A DNA stretch of 37,068 nt from Nitrospirota bacterium (lineage in GTDB: Bacteria; Nitrospirota; Thermodesulfovibrionia; Thermodesulfovibrionales; Magnetobacteriaceae), in NCBI GenBank assembly GCA_015233015.1, contig JADFYO010000034.1:1-37068 (forward strand). Direction: 5' to 3'. Position 1 is the stretch's first letter; each line of letters opens with the position of its first letter. Made by a program: the position numbers and the translations under genes. This document shows, in pieces, positions 27,301 through 34,053 of the stretch. The notes below the pieces were generated by a model. It searched no databases. It was not told where the DNA came from and saw only the letters and a list, made by a program, of their open reading frames with translations.

Positions 27301-27712
27301 AACGAGCGCATCCCTTTCGGAAAATCTTAAAGATCTGTTATTAAGGGAAGATTGGGAAGCCACCCAAACAGTGAATGACCTCACAACTCAATATCAGACA
27401 ATCGAGAGGACAATTCGTGAGAGGTTAGGTAAGTTTGCAGATGATCTCAGGCGCGACCCACGGCAATACCACCGTTTAGTTGCAGAGATGTGTACGGTGC
27501 CGGAGGAAAGGCAGATGATGTTCAGGCAATTTGAGAATGGCCTGAGTTTATACAAACAACGAAAGTGGGATGATGCGCTGGATGCCTTCAAACAATGTCT
27601 CGAATTTTCACCTGACGACGGGCCAAGCAGAAAATACATAAAAGAGATTGAACACCTGAAGCAAACCCCGCCGTCAGAAGATTGGACAGGCGCGTTCAGC
27701 AATTCTCAATGA
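24347..27712 (+). CDS. CHASE2 receptor cyclase-like protein, C1-type half (lacks transition-state Asn/Arg)
   Basis: A 1121-residue paralogue of the preceding protein with the same layout: TM helix (about 16-40), CHASE2 (LKRPPLKADP, WPWPLERH), TM cluster (about 515-595), class III cyclase domain (622-790), and a tail ending in a TPR-like unit (KWDDALDAF, PPSEDWTGAF). Metal-binding Asp632 (FSSDVSGF) and Asp676 (KYEGDA) are present. The positions of the catalytic Asn and Arg are Ala753 and Glu757 in MGPAAAVAEEL, so homodimers should be defective. The ATG at 24347 overlapping the previous stop is chosen over the TTG at 24317. The last codons lie inside an inverted repeat shared with the region downstream. 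Confidence 0.9.
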   Translation: MTAKLWNKIVTGKISKPLLIVFAIGTIISLLAAALGGLGAFNRIEDTALEIAFLKRPPLKADPAIMSIDIDDEAIATLGRWPWPLERHKSLVDLLKLYKSRSVIFTDIDISKTAHNAMEESAAWLLKDAIKDAYIKGGGDIMNAALIDSGGDAFYNTLKDDGKVFYTIILPTPCAARAVPPKPKLSEGILFLNGIRGGGFNTIVMDKQGMVFRYPLIASCDDTLYPSLALAAAIKITNSDNVTVIPGKFVTFENAKTGRTAIPIDNKGQMPVNWAGSYKSTFQRIPLGLAAGFIVFQEAKNELRKYDLKTMPDPRTALDQVIKELKKYNYTSKDKIELTANLVYNAALIENHLNSTGCTVKDAIDYFGLQENWTRIGNQIKFNNYLLVKYDETEMPPVYEDVIKELGFTPEEAEAAMLKTSYDLVMFHLGSDSIPLVRPLYFESAEHVVDDKVQMVSPLILKDRIVFYGLTATGLTSQNPTPFMKRHPMLDLPINVLNSILTGKFLHELPRSLNYAITFVLAYGIVVLVLMAAPIRSGVITVSAAAVYLALSWHMFTARGMIMPVSEPVFTIIGAYFGGVLYRYFKERNERRKVRQMFSTMVSPEILKIIEKTPGKLNLGGEIRRATMFSSDVSGFTTISEGVTSRELADILNVYLTPMSNIIMSYDGYVDKYEGDAIKADFGVPLSDAAHAWKACWAALHQQEELFVVGRMILLQYGVKITARMGVNTGEVLAGNMGSEGHIQYTVMGPAAAVAEELEPANKLFDTWIMIGHDTCEDAKAYITARCLGEIQTHHGTETVYELAGWNKEKFLSYWEHRPVPKLLIESFSKLRPEKILGYNYYFKNKTLPELPMLTEIRELFSELAALSVQYMQIRDTINIVSIWRGINELQERLKPYEAIYVNDEAPETIRYEIAELSGAAANETIPYKSLLLSQQVTLKQLMAYIATLTGKISKADTENFYDIADRLLKGIESINKRINCAGDPTSASLSENLKDLLLREDWEATQTVNDLTTQYQTIERTIRERLGKFADDLRRDPRQYHRLVAEMCTVPEERQMMFRQFENGLSLYKQRKWDDALDAFKQCLEFSPDDGPSRKYIKEIEHLKQTPPSEDWTGAFSNSQ

Positions 27713-27833
27713 ACGAAAATATCTTTCAATATTACTGGGTTACAAGTGTTTAGAAATATATTTTTCGCGATATTTTTAGTGTATATTGCTTATATATCAA
27801 TGTCTTATACGTATTTTCATTGAGAATTGCTGA
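27696..27833. repeat. 18-bp perfect inverted repeat flanking the cyclase/AAA boundary
   Basis: TCAGCAATTCTCAATGAA at 27696-27713 (covering the last codons and stop of the second cyclase) reappears inverted at 27816-27833, 102 bases apart. The outer flanks CGCG and the inner GAAAATA are also nearly mirrored. It could be a large stem-loop acting as terminator, or an inverted duplication left by insertion of the AAA gene pair. Confidence 0.8.
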
Positions 27834-27849
27834 TGCGCGTTTATTTGAC

Positions 27850-27878
27850 TTGACAAACCGGAAGAAATTGAGTACAAT
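27850..27878 (+). promoter_or_regulatory. Strong consensus promoter of the AAA gene pair, leaderless
   Basis: TTGACA (27850-27855), a 17-base spacer and TACAAT (27873-27878) form a near-consensus sigma-70 promoter. The start of transcription would fall at 27884-27885, on the ATG of the AAA gene at 27884. No Shine-Dalgarno sequence fits in between, so the mRNA is probably leaderless. Confidence 0.7.
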
Positions 27879-27883
27879 GGATT

Positions 27884-29353
27884 ATGCGAAAAGGCAAAAC
27901 TAAGACGCCCATTACTAAGCCCGACCTTACATTAGAGGTAAAAAACTTTGGTCCAATCAGCAAGGGCAGCATATCGCTAAAGAACCTGACCGTACTGATA
28001 GGACCGAATAACTCTGGGAAGTCGTATATTGCAATGCTCGTTCATGCGTTTATAAAATCGTATTATAACCGTTTTAAAGCTGAAGGGGCTGAGCAATTAT
28101 CGAAACTAAGTAACCCTGAATATGATAGGAACACAATCGAAAAGAATCTGACCGAACTGGAGAAGTTTCTCAACGCTTTCGCCGGAAATTCAAAAGATGA
28201 ATTGGAAATTCCGAAAGAAATATCCGATCAGATTATTGACGAATTATATCAATATTATTTTAAGCATAACTTTATAGATGAAATAGAAACAATATTTGCA
28301 TGTGAAAACAAAGAACTTGTAAGAATCGATGGGACATCGTACACAATAAAGATATTCTGTGACGGAAACGTCAGCGAACTATCCCAAGGACGTAAAAGCA
28401 AGTCTATGAAGCTGACAAACTCTTTTGAATACTTTAAATATAAAATAAGGGATAATGAATCCGCTCTCCCTAAAAAAGATAATAGTGAGAATATATTATC
28501 TTTATATAAGAAAACTATATCAGAAAATATGCATTTTGTAATGAGCGTAATTATATATAATTACAATCTGGAGCTAATCAGACGATCAACAACGCTGCTC
28601 AGTTACTACTTTCCAGCAGGGAGAACTGGCATTTTCCAGAGTTACAGAGCAATTTTATCGAATTCTCTAAGTAATTTTATATATTCGAGTAAATCTAAGA
28701 CTGAATTGCCTCATATTCAATCTGTGGTATTGCGGTTGATATCTGATATTATTTCAATGTCGGATAAAGAAAGTCCTTTGTACAATATTGCAGTTGAGTT
28801 TGAAAAAGAGATCGCTAAGGGAGAAATATTTCTTAAGAAAGTTATTCCCACATCTATTCCTGAAATACAATATAGCTTTAAAGGAGCAACAATCCCTCTT
28901 CACAGGACATCTTCTACTATATCTGAACTTGCGCCTATTATTCTCTATCTAAAATATCTTATCGAACCCGGCAATATTTTGATAATCGAGGAGCCGGAGG
29001 CACATCTCCATCCCGAAAATCAAAGGCTTATGGCTAAGCTCCTCGTGAGATTGATACGAGCGGGAGTTTATGTGATTATCACTACGCACAGTGATTTTCT
29101 ATTGGAACAGTTAAGCAATTATCTGATGCTTTCGTCAGTTCCAGAGAATAAGAAAAAACTTTTCGATATAGAAACTTATTTATCAGCTGATGAAATAGGG
29201 GCATATGTCTTTCAACAGGACAAAACTGGCGGTTACCAGATACGTGCAGTAGAAATCGACAAAGATGATGGTATCTCCGATGAGGAATTCTTAAAGGTAA
29301 ATAAAGCTCTTTATGATGAGACAGTAAGAATAAAAGATGCCATAATGGAATAA
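27884..29353 (+). CDS. AAA family ATPase of the OLD/SMC-like (AAA_15/AAA_21) type
   Basis: A 489-residue ATPase with LEVKNFGPI at its N-terminus, Walker A GPNNSGKS (40-47), a helical insertion rich in charged residues (about 60-330), a Walker B region ILIIEEPEAHLHPE (about 364-378) and a downstream TTHSDFLLEQL switch region. This is the layout of ABC-type ATPases of OLD, RecF and SMC relatives, many of which serve in phage defence. There is no C-terminal TOPRIM domain, unlike full OLD proteins. It is AT-rich by eye compared with neighbours and is followed 5 bases later by a small partner gene, the pattern of two-gene defence systems. The defence role is inferred. Confidence 0.85.
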   Translation: MRKGKTKTPITKPDLTLEVKNFGPISKGSISLKNLTVLIGPNNSGKSYIAMLVHAFIKSYYNRFKAEGAEQLSKLSNPEYDRNTIEKNLTELEKFLNAFAGNSKDELEIPKEISDQIIDELYQYYFKHNFIDEIETIFACENKELVRIDGTSYTIKIFCDGNVSELSQGRKSKSMKLTNSFEYFKYKIRDNESALPKKDNSENILSLYKKTISENMHFVMSVIIYNYNLELIRRSTTLLSYYFPAGRTGIFQSYRAILSNSLSNFIYSSKSKTELPHIQSVVLRLISDIISMSDKESPLYNIAVEFEKEIAKGEIFLKKVIPTSIPEIQYSFKGATIPLHRTSSTISELAPIILYLKYLIEPGNILIIEEPEAHLHPENQRLMAKLLVRLIRAGVYVIITTHSDFLLEQLSNYLMLSSVPENKKKLFDIETYLSADEIGAYVFQQDKTGGYQIRAVEIDKDDGISDEEFLKVNKALYDETVRIKDAIME

Positions 29354-29358
29354 CGGAT

Positions 29359-29856
29359 ATGGTCGAAAAATCAGTTCTTAAATATATTAAAGAAAAATAT
29401 GCTGATGCCGCAATCTTTGAAAGTAGTTGTTTTGACAAACCAGGGAGGCAAAAATGTGAAATACATCTTCAAAACTGTAAAGACTATATAATATTGAAAG
29501 GTGAAGAGGTACGTAAAATCTCAGGCAGTGAATCTAATAAGGTATGTGATTGTATGATCATTATTACAAATAAGAACAGAATTACCCACCTCGTGCTTGT
29601 TGAGATTGATGAAGGAAAAAACAAGAAACCTTCACATGCAAGGGAACAGCTAATGGGTGGATTTGATTTAGCAAAAAGTATTCTTCAAAACGACTACAAT
29701 CCCATACAAGGAAATTATAAGAAAAAGTATATTTTCTTGTATAGAAAAATAAAAAGCCATAAATTAAGGGAGTTTAGGGAAAGCGACAACTATATAGATG
29801 GAAAACCTATACAGTTAGAACAATGCAACTATGCGTTTGACTGTACCTTGTACTAA
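29359..29856 (+). CDS. Small partner of the AAA ATPase, possible PD-(D/E)xK-like nuclease
   Basis: A 165-residue protein not firmly recognised. A core of CDCMIIIT (63-70) followed by LVLVEIDEGK (78-87) and AREQLMGGFDLAKSIL resembles the D...ExK beta-core and following helix of restriction-like nucleases. Asp64 and Glu82 would be the acidic pair and Lys87 a displaced lysine; the strict ExK is not present (EID instead). Such proteins are commonly found beside OLD/AAA_15 ATPases and may be the effector or a cofactor. No HNH (as in Septu PtuB) or TOPRIM motif is seen. It starts 5 bases after the ATPase stop, so the two form an operon. Confidence 0.6.
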   Translation: MVEKSVLKYIKEKYADAAIFESSCFDKPGRQKCEIHLQNCKDYIILKGEEVRKISGSESNKVCDCMIIITNKNRITHLVLVEIDEGKNKKPSHAREQLMGGFDLAKSILQNDYNPIQGNYKKKYIFLYRKIKSHKLREFRESDNYIDGKPIQLEQCNYAFDCTLY

Positions 29857-29903
29857 CACACATTCAGCCGCAATTGCCCCCGATTAATCCCACCCGACTG
29901 GGA

Positions 29904-30737
29904 CTACCACTTCAACTGTCTGTTTAGCAGCTTATCGTAAAATTTCCTTGTCAGAAAACACTGCGTGTGGATTTCGTCGTCGTAGTATTTTGTCTCTATA
30001 TCGAAGGGGCGTCTGCACTTACGTGGATTTAATTTCAGCGAACCTACTGCGAATGTCCACCAGTTGCCCGGATATGTCGCTAGGGCGGCAGTGTAGAGGT
30101 CAACCACCGGGAAGGTTTTCTTTAGCTTTTCCTGCATCTCAATTACTATGTCCTTGTGCAGGTGCAGAGATTCCGTATGCGTTACGAACATCCCGTTTTC
30201 TGTCATCGAGTTCTTTACCGAATCAAAAAACTCCTTTGTAAACAGTGTCCTTGCAAAGCCTATTACGTCCGTCGAATCCACAATCACTATGTCTATGCCG
30301 GTGGAGTTTTTTACGAACTCAGCACCGTCCATTGCCTTTATCTCAACCCGTGGGTCATCGATAGCCTTTGCCACATCGGGAAAGAATTTCCTCGATACGT
30401 TTATTACGGCTTCGTCAATCTCCACAAAATAGACCTTCTCCACCGTCTTATGCTTTAAGACCTCCCTGACTATGCCGCCGTCACCGCCGCCTATTACAAC
30501 AACCCTCTTAGGATTGGGATGTGAATGCATGAGGATGTGGGTCAACATCTCGTGGTAGAAGAACTCGTCGCGTTCGGTAATCTGTACTATGCCGTCAAGG
30601 AGGAGCATTTTACCAAAAAAACGGTTCTCCATGACCGCTATCTCCTGAAATTTGCTCTTTTCCTTATACAGAATGGCATCCACTTCATAGGAGTGTTTTA
30701 TTGGTGTGAACGGCTCCTCTTCGAGAAATTTAAACAT
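29904..30737 (-). CDS. speE: Spermidine synthase (polyamine aminopropyltransferase)
   Basis: A 277-residue enzyme that transfers an aminopropyl group from decarboxylated SAM to putrescine. It shows LLDGIVQITERDEFFYHEM, the GGGDGG motif (83-88), the VYFVEIDE segment and the catalytic VDSTDVIG. The length is typical. A strong AAGGAGG precedes the ATG. It lies 21 bases downstream of the ornithine-decarboxylase-family gene, so the pair could supply putrescine and convert it to spermidine. No SAM decarboxylase gene is in the window. Confidence 0.95.
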   Translation of the reverse strand: MFKFLEEEPFTPIKHSYEVDAILYKEKSKFQEIAVMENRFFGKMLLLDGIVQITERDEFFYHEMLTHILMHSHPNPKRVVVIGGGDGGIVREVLKHKTVEKVYFVEIDEAVINVSRKFFPDVAKAIDDPRVEIKAMDGAEFVKNSTGIDIVIVDSTDVIGFARTLFTKEFFDSVKNSMTENGMFVTHTESLHLHKDIVIEMQEKLKKTFPVVDLYTAALATYPGNWWTFAVGSLKLNPRKCRRPFDIETKYYDDEIHTQCFLTRKFYDKLLNRQLKW

Positions 30738-30758
30738 CGCGGCCTCCTTAAGTATTTT

Positions 30759-31925
30759 TTAAACTATTACAGTCTTAGGGATTGTGCACCCGTTAAATTC
30801 GGACGCGTATGATATCGTGTATGCCCCGCCGGAGAGGATGAGTATAATATCGCCCACTTCCGGTTCGTATAACTGAACGTTTTTATCTATTACGTCGAAG
30901 CTGTCGCAGCTTGGGCCTGCCAGCGTCCAGTTGTCTTTAATGCCGGTAGTACTGCGTGTCTCGGTTACGTACGTATATTTTATCCCGCCTATGCTTTCCA
31001 TAAGCCCGTTAAACACACCGGCGTCTATGTAGAGCCATCTGCCGTCAAGGCGGTCTGCCTTTCCCGTGACGCGCGCGACCATTATGCCCGCATCTCCTAC
31101 TACGGCTCGCCCCGGCTCTAAATGGATGGCAATGCTGCCGTCTGAAAAGCGTTCTTTGATGAGTTTATTGATGTGTTTTTCGATGGCCTCTACGTTTAAG
31201 ACGCTCTTTGTGTATTTAATAGGATAACCGCCGCCAATGTTTATAAGAGAGATGGTAATTCCGGCGTCCCGTGCCATGTCCGAAAGAAGGTGCGCCTTGT
31301 CGAGGGCGATGTTCCAGTTGTAGATGTTATTGCACTGAGAGCCGACATGAAAGGTTATTCCTATTGGATTGAGATTGTTTGCTTTGGCTTCTGTCAACAG
31401 CGTCAGTGCGTTTTCTACCTCAACACCGAATTTCTTGCTCAGCGGCCACTCGCTCCCTTCGTTGGGAATAGCAAGGCGCACATAGAGATTTGAGTTGGGG
31501 GCGTGTTGGGATAACTTTTCAATTTCTGCGGGGGAATCGTAGGAGAAGTACCTTACGCCGTAAGAATACGCGCTTTTGATAAAGTCTGTTGACTTGACGG
31601 GATTGCTTGATATAATCCTCTCAGGGCTGACCCCAAGGTCTGACAGGACGTTGAGTTCCCCTTGGTTGGATATCTCAAAACCAACGTCTAAGCCCGATAA
31701 TAATCGTAAGACCTCAACCGACGGGTTTGCCTTGACTGCATAAAAGACCTTGCAGCCGTCGATTCCCCTGCCCACTGTGGAAATGTTGTGTTTAATCCTG
31801 TCGCCGTCCATAAGCAAAACCGGGGTCTTCAGGCCACCCGTATCGATATAGTTTAAGGTCTTAAGCAAGGTTGACTTGCCGACCAGCTTTGCCGCCGCGT
31901 CTTCTATTTTAAACGATTTTACCAT
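30759..31925 (-). CDS. Fold type III PLP decarboxylase, ornithine/lysine decarboxylase family
   Basis: A 388-residue alanine-racemase-fold decarboxylase. Lys65 in FYAVKANP should bind PLP. FHVGSQC, GGGYP and EPGRAVV are cofactor motifs, and GPSCDSFDVI carries the active-site cysteine of the eukaryotic-type ornithine decarboxylase group, with the C-terminal YASEFNG. The adjacent spermidine synthase favours ornithine decarboxylation to putrescine, though lysine or carboxynorspermidine activity cannot be excluded from sequence alone. GGGAG lies 4 bases before the ATG. Confidence 0.88.
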   Translation of the reverse strand: MVKSFKIEDAAAKLVGKSTLLKTLNYIDTGGLKTPVLLMDGDRIKHNISTVGRGIDGCKVFYAVKANPSVEVLRLLSGLDVGFEISNQGELNVLSDLGVSPERIISSNPVKSTDFIKSAYSYGVRYFSYDSPAEIEKLSQHAPNSNLYVRLAIPNEGSEWPLSKKFGVEVENALTLLTEAKANNLNPIGITFHVGSQCNNIYNWNIALDKAHLLSDMARDAGITISLINIGGGYPIKYTKSVLNVEAIEKHINKLIKERFSDGSIAIHLEPGRAVVGDAGIMVARVTGKADRLDGRWLYIDAGVFNGLMESIGGIKYTYVTETRSTTGIKDNWTLAGPSCDSFDVIDKNVQLYEPEVGDIILILSGGAYTISYASEFNGCTIPKTVIV

Positions 31926-31944
31926 TTATCTCCCGAAAGATGTT

Positions 31945-31953
31945 ATTATAGCA
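31945..31953 (-). promoter_or_regulatory. Extended -10 promoter of the polyamine operon
   Basis: On the minus strand TGCTATAAT is a perfect extended -10 element. The predicted start near 31938 gives a short leader of about 13 bases that still contains GGGAG before the ATG at 31925. A -35 box is weak. Confidence 0.5.
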
Positions 31954-32004
31954 GAACGCTAATGAATTCTTCACGATTATTATGAACATGGTTTATGACA
32001 ATGA

Positions 32005-34047
32005 GTGTTGATTAGCGGTAAATTTAATTTGGGGAGCGTTTTAGATTTGGAACGAGTGAAAGATTTATTAGCCAGGCAGCGTTTTTTTCAGAGTGAGCAT
32101 GTCATTCTGAAAAGATCATGGGTTTTTCCTATTGTGATATGGACGGCGCTTGTTTCCGTTTCTCTTGTCTGGAATTTATCTTCGATAAAACGGCAGTCAT
32201 TTGCCATAGTCGAAGGACAGGCGCGCGTTATGTTCGGACTAATAGAAATGACACGCTTGTGGAACTCTCAGCATGGCGGAGTATATGTGCCAGTTACAGC
32301 GGATACTCCACCTAATCCATATCTCTATGTTGAGGACAGAGAAATCCTCACCACAAAAGGCAAAAAATTCACGCTCGTAAACCATGCATATATGATCCGC
32401 CAGATAGGGGAATTAGCAAATGAGTACGACGGCGCATTATTTCACATCACCAGCCTGAAACCAATCAGGCCTGGAAACGCTCCTGACGAGTGGGAGACCA
32501 GGGGGTTGAAGGAATTCGAAAGCAGAAATAAAAAAGAAACATTTGATCTGATAGAAACAGGTGCCGGCCGTTCATTCAGATATATGGCCGCGCTGTTAGT
32601 GAAAGAACCGTGTTTGCGGTGCCATGCAATGCAAGGTTATAAGGTTGGAGATGTGCGCGGCGGCATTAGTATTACGCTGAATGCGGATCCGGTATTTGAA
32701 TCAATTCACACACAATGGAATAATGTTATCGCCTTGCATATAGCTTTTTTTATAGGTGTGTCTGTCCTGATGCTCTATTTTATATCCAGGCGGAGAAAGA
32801 CCGATGAGTTACTGCGTGAGTCGGAGATGGTACTGCGTTCTATAACTCAGTCTGTAAACGAGGCGATTATATCGGCCGACGCCAGTGGAGAAATCATATT
32901 GTGGAACAATGCCGCGGAGACCATTTTCGGTTATACGAGGGAGGAAATTGTGGGCAGGAATATTACCGTTTTAATGCCGGAGCGTTACAGAGCTGTGCAT
33001 ATAAACAGTATGAACCGGTTCGTCAAAGAAGGCAGCTCCAACATCATTGGAAAAATCCTGGAATTGCACGGTTTAAGGAAAAACGATGAAGAGTTTCCTG
33101 TTGAAGTATTGATATCGAACTGGACAATAAAGGATGGGGTATTCTTTACAGGCGTCGTAAGAGATATTACGGAGCGTAAGAAGCTGGAGGCAAATGTCAC
33201 CGAAAAGACAAGACAGCTATCCTCAATGGCCGATGACCTGAAAATAAAGGTAGCCGAGGGGATAGATAAATACAAGAGACAGGAGCAGTTAATCATCCAG
33301 CAGTCAAAAATGGCGGCGATGGGTGAGATGATAGGCGCAATCGCACACCAGTGGAGGCAGCCCTTAAATGCGGTCGGGGTCTTAATTCAGGACCTTCAGG
33401 ATGCCCAAAACTTCGGAGAACTTGACAAAAACTACATGGACGATGCGGTTGAAAGGGCGATGGAGCAGATTCAATTTATGTCGGGGACTATCGATGACTT
33501 CCGGACATTTTTCAAGCCGTCAAAAGAAAAAACACCATTTAGTCTGAAACAATCATTTGACGAGATATGGTCAATTATTTCCGCACAGTTAAAAAATCAC
33601 CAAATAGATTGTCAGGTAATATGCCGTTCAGGAGGCACCAATACACCAGACGTCGATATGCCATGTGACGCCATGACTGTAATTGGTTACCCGAATGAAT
33701 TTAAACACGTTATCATCAATATAATAAATAACGCAAAAGACGCAATTCTCGAATGTATAGAAAAAGAGGCGTTATCGAGAGACGGCGGGAAAATCATAAT
33801 GGATGTCTCCAAAGGTGATAATTCTGTGATAATCGTAAGAATAATAGATAACGGCGGCGGTATTCCCCCTCATATAAAAGAAAAGATTTTTGAACCATAC
33901 TTCTCGACAAAAGGAGACGCCAAAGGAACCGGAATAGGTTTATACATGTCAAAGGTTATAATAGAAAACAACATGGATGGAAGGCTCTATTGTGAGAATA
34001 TCGAAAACGGCACGATATTCGTCATTGAACTGGCACAGCATCTGTAA
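32005..34047 (+). CDS. Sensor histidine kinase with periplasmic CxxCH (heme c) domain and PAS
   Basis: A 680-residue membrane kinase. Two TM helices (39-58 and about 241-261) bracket a periplasmic domain of the Tll0287-like/DUF3365 type with CLRCH (Cys203, Cys206, His207), a c-type heme attachment motif. A PAS domain follows (about 270-395), then a coiled coil, the phosphoacceptor His448 in AHQWRQPLN, and an ATPase domain with NIINNAKDAI, DNGGGIP and GTGIGLYMSK. It probably senses redox or a gas through the heme. No response regulator is adjacent. The start is uncertain: GTG 32005, or TTG 32047 which has GGGGAG 10 bases upstream; both leave the domains intact. The next gene begins 6 bases later. 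Confidence 0.88.
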   Translation: MLISGKFNLGSVLDLERVKDLLARQRFFQSEHVILKRSWVFPIVIWTALVSVSLVWNLSSIKRQSFAIVEGQARVMFGLIEMTRLWNSQHGGVYVPVTADTPPNPYLYVEDREILTTKGKKFTLVNHAYMIRQIGELANEYDGALFHITSLKPIRPGNAPDEWETRGLKEFESRNKKETFDLIETGAGRSFRYMAALLVKEPCLRCHAMQGYKVGDVRGGISITLNADPVFESIHTQWNNVIALHIAFFIGVSVLMLYFISRRRKTDELLRESEMVLRSITQSVNEAIISADASGEIILWNNAAETIFGYTREEIVGRNITVLMPERYRAVHINSMNRFVKEGSSNIIGKILELHGLRKNDEEFPVEVLISNWTIKDGVFFTGVVRDITERKKLEANVTEKTRQLSSMADDLKIKVAEGIDKYKRQEQLIIQQSKMAAMGEMIGAIAHQWRQPLNAVGVLIQDLQDAQNFGELDKNYMDDAVERAMEQIQFMSGTIDDFRTFFKPSKEKTPFSLKQSFDEIWSIISAQLKNHQIDCQVICRSGGTNTPDVDMPCDAMTVIGYPNEFKHVIINIINNAKDAILECIEKEALSRDGGKIIMDVSKGDNSVIIVRIIDNGGGIPPHIKEKIFEPYFSTKGDAKGTGIGLYMSKVIIENNMDGRLYCENIENGTIFVIELAQHL

Positions 34048-34053
34048 AGTAAT

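Noticed and set aside
27884-29856. Assigning the AAA pair to Septu or PARIS
   Set aside because: The partner lacks the HNH motif of PtuB and the TOPRIM motif of AriB, so a named system cannot be supported.
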